A DNA stretch of 5,393 bases. Origin: an uncultured Ruminococcus sp. GTDB lineage: Bacteria > Bacillota > Clostridia > Oscillospirales > Ruminococcaceae. Both the position numbers and the translations under genes were made by a program. The notes under the pieces were generated by a model. That model did no database searches, was not told the origin of the DNA, and was given only the letters and a program-made list of their open reading frames with translations. The stretch lies in contig CAMOEP010000180.1 of NCBI GenBank assembly GCA_946612185.1, positions 1 to 5,393 on the forward strand. The letters run 5' to 3'. Every line of letters starts with the position of its first letter. Within the stretch, counting starts at the first letter, position 1. Below are positions 1 through 5,393 of this stretch, piece after piece.

Positions 1-145
1 CGTACTGCATATGGTACAGCGGCGCAATTACTGCCACATCGCAGCCGCTTCTGAAAGCCTGGGATATGACCCCTTCCAGCACATCGCCGGTACGTTCGTA
101 GTCTGGTTCTTCGCAGATCACGCCGATCAAAAGACGTTTGGCCAT
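1..145 (-). CDS. Partial N-terminus of a sugar-binding-protein-like sensor/regulator
   Basis: Forty-eight codons read on the minus strand from an ATG at 145-143, open to the window edge. GGAGG (complement of 151-155) lies 5 nt upstream, and a good promoter precedes it, so the start is well supported. The product begins MAKRLLIGVICEEPDYER and continues with a helix-like stretch (DVLEGVISQAFRSGCDVAVI). This beta-strand/helix/beta-strand pattern resembles the start of the PBP1/LacI-type ligand-binding fold. There is no signal peptide and no N-terminal helix-turn-helix, so it is probably cytoplasmic. Clostridial proteins of this shape often carry a GGDEF, histidine kinase or AraC-type output domain further on, but none is visible here. 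Its divergent position next to pectinase genes makes a local sensor role plausible. That the gene exists is fairly sure. Its function is inferred from fold pattern and context only. Confidence 0.7.
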   Translation of the reverse strand, partial: MAKRLLIGVICEEPDYERTGDVLEGVISQAFRSGCDVAVIAPLYHMQY

Positions 146-193
146 TGTGTCCTCCATTATATAATGTGTCTTGAAACATCCCTCTTATGTCAT

Positions 194-222
194 ATTATAT
201 CATACTTTTTCGTCATTTGCAA
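194..222 (-). promoter_or_regulatory. Promoter of the divergent sensor-like gene
   Basis: On the minus strand, TTGCAA (222-217, 4 of 6 matches to the -35 consensus) is followed by a 17-nt spacer and a perfect TATAAT (199-194). The -10 is extended by a TG one base upstream. Transcription would start near 187, giving a leader of about 40 nt before the ATG at 145. Confidence 0.7.
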
Positions 223-262
223 TAGCATTTGACATATTACTGGCTGACTCTGGCAAAAAAAG

Positions 263-290
263 TTCACAAAAAGAATGCATATTATATAGT
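263..290 (+). promoter_or_regulatory. Candidate upstream promoter of the PL11 lyase gene
   Basis: TTCACA (263-268, 5 of 6 matches to TTGACA), a 16-nt spacer and TATAGT (285-290, 5 of 6 matches to TATAAT). If used, transcription starts near 297 and the leader is about 95 nt. It may work alongside, or instead of, the extended -10 element at 307-315. The surrounding AT-rich sequence makes chance matches easy. Confidence 0.4.
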
Positions 291-306
291 AATTTCTGAT
301 AGAAGT

Positions 307-315
307 TGTTATAAT
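307..315 (+). promoter_or_regulatory. Extended -10 promoter element of the PL11 lyase gene
   Basis: TGTTATAAT is a perfect extended -10 element, with the TATAAT at 310-315. No good -35 is present at the usual distance (287-292 reads TAGTAA), so this would rely on the extended -10 or on an activator. The predicted start near 322 leaves a leader of about 70 nt. The same nine bases serve the GH43 gene at 3157-3165. Confidence 0.5.
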
Positions 316-391
316 GTGAATATAAGTTATACAAGCCGTGACTAATATGTGAACAAATCACAAAGAAAAAAGAAATCCAGGGGGAATAATC

Positions 392-3046
392 ATGAACAGG
401 AAATTCACAAGAGTTATGTCAGCGATATCATCACTGGCGGTCTGCTCCGGTGTCGTTTCAGGCATAACAAGCGCATTTACGGCTGATGCGGCTTACGGTG
501 TCGGCGGAAACGGCAAGGCAATTATGGAGTACCTCGACCGTGGCGTGTATGCTATCAAGAGCGGCAACGGTATGTTCGTAAGCTGGCGCTATAACGCTGA
601 CGATGCGGACGACGCAGAGTTTCAGCTTTTCCGTGACGGCACTCTCATCTACACAAGCAAGGCTGGTCAGGCTACTAATTTCTGGGACGCTCAGGGAAAT
701 GCGAATTCCAGATACCGTGTTGACAAGTACGAGAACGGTCAGCTTGTTTCGTCTGATGACTGTAACTTCACTTCCGGTACGAATTACTTCGACATCAATC
801 TTAAAAGTCCCGGAAGCATATATTCGCCCAACGACTGCTGCGTAGGCGATGTAGACGGCGACGGCGTATATGAGATCTTCGTAAAATGGGATCCTAACAA
901 CTCACAGGATAACTCTAAGGGCGGCTATACTGATAAGGTGTATATCGACTGCTACACCCTGACAAGCCAGCACCTCTGGCGTATCGACATGGGCGTGAAT
1001 ATCCGTGCAGGTCAGCATTATACTCAGATGTGCGTTGCTGACTTCGACTGCGACGGCAAGGCTGAACTCATCACCAAGACCGCTGACGGCACTAAGGACG
1101 GTACAGGAAAAGTTATCGGTGACGGCAGCAAGGACTACAGAAACTCCAACGGTACAGTCCTCGACGGCCCTGAGTATATGACACTTTTCGACGGTATGAC
1201 CGGTGCGGCACTGGATACCATAGACTTCCCCGTTCCCAGAGGCGACGCTACAAGTGCTAACGCCAAAAAGACCTGGGGCGATAACTACGGCAACCGCTGC
1301 GAGCGCTATAATTCCGCTATCGCTTACCTTGACGGCGAGCATCCCTCCGCAGTTTACGGCAGAGGCTACTACACCAGACTTACCCTCTCCGCTGTTGACG
1401 TAAGGGACAAGAAGCTGGTAAAGCGCTGGGTTTACGATACAGGATTCAATACCTCTCACCCCGGCTACGGCTGCGGAAACCATAACGTTATGGTGGCTGA
1501 TGTTGATGATGACGGCAAGCAGGAGATCTGTATGGGCGCTTCCATGATCGACGATAACGGTCAGCTTCTCTGGTCTACCAAGCAGATGCACGGTGATGCT
1601 ATGCACCTGGGCGACCTTGACCCCGACAGAAAGGGACTTGAAGTATGGCTCTGCCATGAGGACAAACCCTACGGCGTTTCACTGGTAGACGCTTCAAACG
1701 GCAGCATCATCTTCCACACCGATGCCGGAGAAGATACCGGACGCTGTGCCGCTGACAACGTTAACGCCAGCAACAGAGGCGCTGAAATGTGGGGCGCAAG
1801 ACCTGCAAACGTTATGTACAACGCAAAGGGTCAGCAGATAAGCACTATCCGTCCTGCTATGAACTTCTTCATCTACTGGGACGGCGACCTTGAACGTGAG
1901 ATACTCGACGGAAACACTATCACCAAGCTCACAAACCTTACAAAGAACCCTGATGTGATATTCACAGCAGACGGCTGTTCCTCCAATAACTCCACAAAGT
2001 CCGTACCCTGTATGACAGCAGACCTGTTCGGTGACTGGAGAGAGGAACTCCTCCTGAGAACCAACGACAACACCAAGATCAGAGTATGGTGTACAAATAC
2101 CGAGACTGACGTGCGCCTGACTACACTCATGCACGATATGCAGTACAGAATGCAGAACGGCTGCCAGCAGTCCTCCTACAACCAGCCTCCTCATGTCAGC
2201 TACTACCTGGGCAGCGAAGAACCCCTTCCCGCAAGACCCAATATCCTGCTGAACAATACTCCTCCCAAGCCTGTGGAGGGCAAGTACATCACAAACGTTA
2301 AGGTACTTGACTACGCAAACGCTTCTTCCTGGATAATCGACGAGGATTCCGACGTTGGAAGCGTGGTGTTTGGCGACCGTGATTATACCTATATCTCAAT
2401 GCCTGATGAATTGAAGGGTGCTGAGAGATTCAAGGCAGCCTGCAACTCCAAGAATACAAATGCTGACCTGCTGAAATTCACAGCTAAGGAGAAGATAGAC
2501 GTTTACGTTGCACTTGATACAAGAGTCGAGGCAAACGGCAGCGTTCCCCAGTGGCTTGGCAGCTACACAAAGACTGGTTTACAGACCCAGACCAGCAACG
2601 ACGTTACTTTCGACCTCTACAAGATGACTGTCAACCAGGGCGAGGAAGTTCTCCTGGGAACAAATAACATGACCGGCAACGTTGTGAACTACACCGTATT
2701 CATCAACGCTTCTGCACCTGAGACTACCACTACAACAACAACTACCACCACAACTACCACCACAACAACTACTACGACCACCACTGAGGAAACTACCACA
2801 ACAACAGAGACTACTGCTCCCGCTGTTAAGCCTTTATGGGGCGATGCTGACGAGAACGGCGAGATAACAGTTTCCGATATCGTTGCAATACTTCAGTACT
2901 CAGCTAACAAGGAGAAGTATCCCCTTGGCGATAAGGGACTTATCAATGCTGATGTTGACGGAAACAACGTTATAAATACAAATGACGCATTCCTTATCCA
3001 GCAGTATGATGCAAAGGTTATAACAAGCTTCCCTGTAGAAGAATGA
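392..3046 (+). CDS. Secreted rhamnogalacturonan lyase (PL11) with C-terminal dockerin
   Basis: An 884-residue secreted enzyme expected to cleave the rhamnose-galacturonate backbone of RG-I by beta-elimination. AGGGGG (379-384) lies 7 nt before the ATG. A Sec signal peptide occupies residues 1-33 (basic MNRKFTR, hydrophobic core, ADA cleavage site). Residues about 34-620 are a full-length PL11 domain, similar in size to YesW of Bacillus subtilis. Hallmarks are DVDGDG (153-158), IRAGQHYTQ (204-212), DFDCDG (217-222), HPSAVYGRGYYTR (317-329), DVDDDG (370-375) and MHGDAMHLGDLDPDR (399-413). The Asp-rich loops match the calcium sites of this beta-propeller family. Residues about 631-772 form a beta-rich module of unknown role, 778-808 a Thr/Glu linker and 816-873 a dockerin, so the enzyme should attach to a scaffoldin. 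A terminator follows the stop, so transcription is probably monocistronic. Family assignment is confident. The choice of endo over exo action is inferred from YesW-like architecture. Confidence 0.95.
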   Translation: MNRKFTRVMSAISSLAVCSGVVSGITSAFTADAAYGVGGNGKAIMEYLDRGVYAIKSGNGMFVSWRYNADDADDAEFQLFRDGTLIYTSKAGQATNFWDAQGNANSRYRVDKYENGQLVSSDDCNFTSGTNYFDINLKSPGSIYSPNDCCVGDVDGDGVYEIFVKWDPNNSQDNSKGGYTDKVYIDCYTLTSQHLWRIDMGVNIRAGQHYTQMCVADFDCDGKAELITKTADGTKDGTGKVIGDGSKDYRNSNGTVLDGPEYMTLFDGMTGAALDTIDFPVPRGDATSANAKKTWGDNYGNRCERYNSAIAYLDGEHPSAVYGRGYYTRLTLSAVDVRDKKLVKRWVYDTGFNTSHPGYGCGNHNVMVADVDDDGKQEICMGASMIDDNGQLLWSTKQMHGDAMHLGDLDPDRKGLEVWLCHEDKPYGVSLVDASNGSIIFHTDAGEDTGRCAADNVNASNRGAEMWGARPANVMYNAKGQQISTIRPAMNFFIYWDGDLEREILDGNTITKLTNLTKNPDVIFTADGCSSNNSTKSVPCMTADLFGDWREELLLRTNDNTKIRVWCTNTETDVRLTTLMHDMQYRMQNGCQQSSYNQPPHVSYYLGSEEPLPARPNILLNNTPPKPVEGKYITNVKVLDYANASSWIIDEDSDVGSVVFGDRDYTYISMPDELKGAERFKAACNSKNTNADLLKFTAKEKIDVYVALDTRVEANGSVPQWLGSYTKTGLQTQTSNDVTFDLYKMTVNQGEEVLLGTNNMTGNVVNYTVFINASAPETTTTTTTTTTTTTTTTTTTTTEETTTTTETTAPAVKPLWGDADENGEITVSDIVAILQYSANKEKYPLGDKGLINADVDGNNVINTNDAFLIQQYDAKVITSFPVEE
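2282..2707 (+). other. Unnamed beta-rich accessory module of the lyase (residues about 631-772)
   Basis: This segment lies between the PL11 domain and the Thr linker. It is rich in predicted beta-strands and carries short motifs such as YTYISMPDELKGAERFKAA, KEKIDVYVALDTR, PQWLGSYTKTGLQ and VTFDLYKMTVNQGEEVLLG. I recall modules of this pattern next to the catalytic domains of other bacterial polysaccharide-degrading enzymes, where a carbohydrate-binding role is usually assumed. I cannot assign it to a numbered CBM family. The boundaries are approximate. Confidence 0.55.
2723..2785 (+). repeat. Poly-threonine linker tract (21 consecutive Thr codons)
   Basis: Residues 778-798 of the lyase are 21 threonines in a row. 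EE, five Thr, E and two Thr follow, up to residue 808. It is an extended, probably O-glycosylated linker of the type that precedes dockerins in ruminococcal enzymes. All four Thr codons occur (ACT, ACC, ACA, one ACG). Within the tract, the 12-mer ACAACTACCACC is tandemly duplicated at 2738-2761. Confidence 0.9.
2837..3010 (+). other. Type I-like dockerin domain of the lyase (residues about 816-873)
   Basis: Two F-hand calcium loops can be seen. Loop 1 runs from D818 to D829 with ligands D818, D820, N822 and D829 and the usual Gly at position 6 (G823). Loop 2 runs from D854 to D865 with ligands D854, D856, N858 and D865, but position 6 is Asn (N859) where Gly is usual. A helix follows each loop (IVAILQYSANKEKY; AFLIQQYDAK). 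The putative cohesin-contact positions 10 and 11 are V827/S828 in repeat 1 and T863/N864 in repeat 2, so the two faces are not equivalent. The domain should bind a scaffoldin cohesin. Confidence 0.9.
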
Positions 3047-3056
3047 TGTATTTCAC

Positions 3057-3093
3057 TGTCCCCGGCAACCACCTCTGTGCCGGGGACATTTTT
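3057..3093 (+). terminator. Rho-independent terminator after the PL11 gene
   Basis: A perfect 11-bp stem (TGTCCCCGGCA at 3057-3067 pairing with TGCCGGGGACA at 3078-3088) with a 10-nt loop, followed at once by TTTTT (3089-3093). It starts 11 nt after the stop codon. It should be strong and separates the lyase transcript from the GH43 gene. Confidence 0.93.
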
Positions 3094-3136
3094 GTGGCAT
3101 TGATGCAAATTATCAGTGTTATGAGTAAAAAAATCA

Positions 3137-3165
3137 TTGATTTTCAAAGGAGAATATGTTATAAT
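3137..3165 (+). promoter_or_regulatory. Promoter of the GH43 gene
   Basis: TTGATT (3137-3142, 4 of 6 matches to the -35 consensus), a 17-nt spacer and a perfect TATAAT (3160-3165) with an upstream TG extension (TGTTATAAT, 3157-3165). Transcription would start near 3172, giving a leader of about 35 nt. The -10 element is identical to the one before the lyase gene. Confidence 0.75.
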
Positions 3166-3206
3166 AAAGTTACAAAGTAAAAAAGATTACCCGGAAGGAG
3201 TTTATT

Positions 3207-5393
3207 ATGAAGGTAAATTTTTTTAATAAGACTGCTGCGTTCCTGCTCTCAGGCGCAATGCTCTTTTCAGCCGTAAACGTTGACCTCTCACCTGCGCTTA
3301 TAGCTGATGCAGCCGCAAACAAGTCCCGTGTATCCGTTCATGACCCCTCTATCATCAAGAACGGCAGCACATACTACGTTTTCGGCTCTCATATCGAAGC
3401 TGCCAAGACAAACGACCTCCAGAACTGGACACGCTTCACAAATGGCTATACTACCCCAAATAACGTGGAGTTCGGCAACCTTTCCCAGAACCTCAAAAAG
3501 GCTTTCGCATGGTGCGGTGAGGATCTGGAGGACTGTGCAGGCGGTTTTGCTATCTGGGCGCCTGACGTTATCTGGAACCCGGATTTCCAGTGTCCCGACG
3601 GAACTAAGGGTGCGTATGTAATGTACTTCTGCGCATCGTCCACCTATATCCGCTCCGTTATCTGCTTTGCCTATTCCAAGACTATCGACGGCACTTATAC
3701 TTTCGGTGATACCCTTATCTACTCCGGCTTCACCAAGAACGACCAGTACGTCACAAGCGCTACAAAGAACGTTAACAAGAAATACACCTCCACCAACGTG
3801 GACGAACTTATCTCCTCCGGGGAGGTAACTATGAACAATAGCTGGTTCAGCGGCAATAACTACAATAACCAGCTTTTCCCCAACGCTATTGATCCCACCA
3901 TTTACTACGGCACTGACGGCAGGATGTATATGACCTATGGCTCATGGTCAGGCGGTATCTTCTCCCTTGAGATTGACCCTAAGACCGGTAAGTGTATTCA
4001 CCCCAAGACCGGTACTACTTCCGACGGACGTATGGTGGACAGCTATTTCGGCACTAAGATAGCAGGCGGTTACGGTAAGTCCGGCGAAGGCCCGTTCATT
4101 GAGTATAACCCCGATAACGGCTACTACTACCTCTGGACTACCTACGGCGGATTACAGGCTACAGGCGGATACAATATGCGTGTTTCACGTTCAAAGAGTC
4201 CCCTCGGCCCATTTGTTGACGCTGCCGGAAACCCTGCTGTTCTGGCTTCCACCACCAACCTTGACAGTGTTGGTCTGAAAGTCATGGGCAACTACAAGTT
4301 CTCCTCACTGGATACAGCTTACATGGCTTGCGGTCATAACTCCGTTCTCCGTGACGACGACGGCAAGTGGTACTTATTCTACCACGCAAGATTCAATACC
4401 GGCAACGAGTTCCACGAGGTAAGAGTTCATGAGATGTTCTTCAACGAGGACGACTGGCCGGTAGTTACTCCTTTTGAGTACGGCGGCGACCACCTGGCTG
4501 AGGCTGGCTATGAGGAAAGCGATATCGTGGGCGACTATGAGTACATCAACCACGGCAATGCTACAAACGGGAATGTTATCAATTATCAGAAGATAACCCT
4601 GAACGCTGACCACACCATTTCCGGCGATGTTACAGGTAAGTGGGAGCAGGCTTCCGGCTCTGCTGCCGCAACTGTCACTATCGGCAATCAGCGCTATACC
4701 GGTTACTTCATCGCTGCCGAGAACGAGAAGGGGACTGACGTAATGTCGTTCACCGCAGTCGGCTCAAATAACCAGACTATCTGGGGCGCTAAGACAAGCA
4801 AGTACTCCGGAACTCCCCGTGCAGGTTCTGCTGATTACACAAACGCAAACGCTGACCTGGTAATGGCTCCCGATACCATTTCCGATGACCAGAGCAAGGC
4901 GCTGACCCTCAGCGGAACAAAATTCCTCAGCGGTCTTACATACTATATCGTGAACCAGAACAGTGGTCTGTCCCTTGATCTACCCGAAGGCAAGCTTGAC
5001 GCTGGTACTAACGTTCAGCAGTGGGACTTCAACAAGTCCTGGGCTCAGCAGTGGAGACTGGTTGCGGTAGACAAGGACTATTTCAGGATAGTTTCCCTGG
5101 GCGATGAGTCCAAGTGCATCGCAGTTGCAGAGAATACAGCAAATGACGGTGTGAATGTGGAACTCCAGACCTATACCGGCGCTGCTAACCAGCTTTTCAA
5201 GCTGAAGGAGTATAACGGCTACTACGGCATCGTTTCCAAATGCTCAGGCGATAAGGGCGCACTGGATGTATTCGAGTGGTCTAAGGAAAACGGCGGAAAC
5301 ATCAACCAGTATGCTTTCAATAACTACGCCTGCCAGCTTTGGAGCATTACTCCCGTTCGTCCGGCTGTTAACAGCGGTAACTACACTATCAAG
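3207..5393 (+). CDS. Secreted GH43 arabinanase-like enzyme with GH43_C and ricin-type lectin domains (3' end outside window)
   Basis: Open for 729 codons to the window end. AAGGAG (3195-3200) lies 6 nt before the ATG. A Sec signal peptide covers residues 1-35 (MKVNFFNK, hydrophobic core, ADA cleavage site). Residues about 40-430 are a five-bladed GH43 propeller. The three expected catalytic acids are D46 in VHDPSI (base), D229 in NAIDPTIYYG (pKa modulator) and E294 in SGEGPFIEY (acid). H377 in CGHNSVLRDDDGKWYLFYH is the likely metal-site histidine. Residues about 439-540 match the GH43 C-terminal domain of Abn2-like endo-1,5-alpha-L-arabinanases (GDYEYINHG start, RYTGYFIAAEN). Residues 573-717 are a ricin/CBM13-type trefoil. 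The likely substrate is arabinan side chains of RG-I, which suits the PL11 neighbour. It has its own promoter. A linker and dockerin probably follow outside the window. Endo-arabinanase is the best guess. Arabinofuranosidase activity is the main alternative within GH43. Confidence 0.92.
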   Translation, partial: MKVNFFNKTAAFLLSGAMLFSAVNVDLSPALIADAAANKSRVSVHDPSIIKNGSTYYVFGSHIEAAKTNDLQNWTRFTNGYTTPNNVEFGNLSQNLKKAFAWCGEDLEDCAGGFAIWAPDVIWNPDFQCPDGTKGAYVMYFCASSTYIRSVICFAYSKTIDGTYTFGDTLIYSGFTKNDQYVTSATKNVNKKYTSTNVDELISSGEVTMNNSWFSGNNYNNQLFPNAIDPTIYYGTDGRMYMTYGSWSGGIFSLEIDPKTGKCIHPKTGTTSDGRMVDSYFGTKIAGGYGKSGEGPFIEYNPDNGYYYLWTTYGGLQATGGYNMRVSRSKSPLGPFVDAAGNPAVLASTTNLDSVGLKVMGNYKFSSLDTAYMACGHNSVLRDDDGKWYLFYHARFNTGNEFHEVRVHEMFFNEDDWPVVTPFEYGGDHLAEAGYEESDIVGDYEYINHGNATNGNVINYQKITLNADHTISGDVTGKWEQASGSAAATVTIGNQRYTGYFIAAENEKGTDVMSFTAVGSNNQTIWGAKTSKYSGTPRAGSADYTNANADLVMAPDTISDDQSKALTLSGTKFLSGLTYYIVNQNSGLSLDLPEGKLDAGTNVQQWDFNKSWAQQWRLVAVDKDYFRIVSLGDESKCIAVAENTANDGVNVELQTYTGAANQLFKLKEYNGYYGIVSKCSGDKGALDVFEWSKENGGNINQYAFNNYACQLWSITPVRPAVNSGNYTIK
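4923..5357 (+). other. Ricin-type beta-trefoil (CBM13-like) domain of the GH43 protein (residues about 573-717)
   Basis: Three similar repeats can be read. Each has an N-(V/I)-x-(Q/L) turn and then a Q-x-(W/F) core motif. Repeat 1 has NVQQW (602-606) and Q614-Q-W616. Repeat 2 has NVELQ (650-654) and Q662-L-F664. Repeat 3 has NINQY (698-702) and Q710-L-W712. This is the usual threefold trefoil that binds galactose- or arabinose-type sugars and would hold the enzyme on its substrate. In repeat 2 the core Trp is replaced by Phe. C709 and C35 of nearby segments show no obvious disulfide pairing. Confidence 0.85.

Noticed and set aside
11..232. A 73-codon plus-strand open frame at the left edge
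   Set aside because: It runs antisense to the sensor-like gene and through its promoter, has no ribosome binding site and gives no protein-like pattern. The minus-strand reading has a GGAGG site and a PBP-like N-terminus.
229..234. Perfect TTGACA -35 hexamer on the plus strand
   Set aside because: No -10-like sequence lies 15-19 nt downstream (the region reads GGCAAAAAAA), so it is unlikely to form a promoter.
307..333. Imperfect inverted repeat TTGTTATAA / TTATACAA around the lyase transcription start
   Set aside because: The arms differ by one inserted base and are AT-rich. This is not enough to call an operator or a riboswitch.
902..1657. A 251-codon open frame on the minus strand inside the lyase gene
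   Set aside because: It lies fully antisense to the well-supported PL11 domain. Its product is low-complexity Val/Ala/Ser-rich, as expected when Asp- and Gly-rich codons are read backwards. No ribosome binding site or known motif supports it.
1694..2194. A 166-codon minus-strand open frame, and an 85-codon one within it
   Set aside because: Both are antisense to PL11 coding sequence with conserved motifs, and neither shows recognisable protein features.
3146..3164. AAAGGAG followed by ATG-TTA-TAA, a possible two-codon leader peptide before the GH43 gene
   Set aside because: It overlaps the -10 element (3160-3165), so it would lie upstream of the transcription start and not be in the mRNA.
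3307..3621. A 104-codon plus-strand open frame inside the GH43 gene
   Set aside because: It is an out-of-frame shadow of the GH43 propeller. The GH43 frame carries the signal peptide and catalytic motifs.

Overview
The window looks like a piece of a fibre-degrading, cellulosome-type Ruminococcus chromosome, closest in style to R. flavefaciens or R. champanellensis. The evidence is a secreted pectinase that ends in a Thr/Glu linker and a dockerin, Sec signal peptides ending in ADAA, strong purine-rich ribosome binding sites and AT-rich extended -10 promoters. The genus is inferred from domain style. No marker gene is present.

Layout: (1) Bases 1-145, minus strand, hold the first 48 codons of a protein whose N-terminus looks like a periplasmic-binding-protein (PBP1-type) sugar-sensing fold. 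It is cut by the window edge and may be a regulator. (2) Bases 146-391 are a divergent, AT-rich intergenic region with outward promoters on both strands, three CATATTA direct repeats and a 12-bp palindrome. (3) Bases 392-3046, plus strand, hold a complete secreted rhamnogalacturonan lyase of polysaccharide lyase family 11 (PL11), followed by an unnamed beta-rich module, a poly-Thr linker and a C-terminal dockerin. (4) Bases 3047-3206 hold a strong intrinsic terminator and then a separate promoter. (5) Bases 3207-5393, plus strand, hold a secreted glycoside hydrolase family 43 (GH43) arabinanase-like protein with a GH43 C-terminal domain and a three-repeat ricin-type lectin domain. It is still open at the window end.

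The two enzymes fit together. PL11 lyases cut the rhamnose-galacturonate backbone of rhamnogalacturonan I (RG-I), and Abn2-like GH43 enzymes cut the alpha-1,5-arabinan side chains of the same polymer. The dockerin would place the lyase on a cell-surface scaffoldin. The terminator and second promoter suggest two separate transcripts rather than one operon. The divergent sensor-like gene is a plausible but unproven local regulator. I see no RNA gene, CRISPR array, insertion sequence or phage element. The window is a pectin-degradation locus and I found no convincing new type of system. The points most worth following up are the uncharacterised module of the lyase, the atypical dockerin and the repeat pattern in the divergent promoter region.
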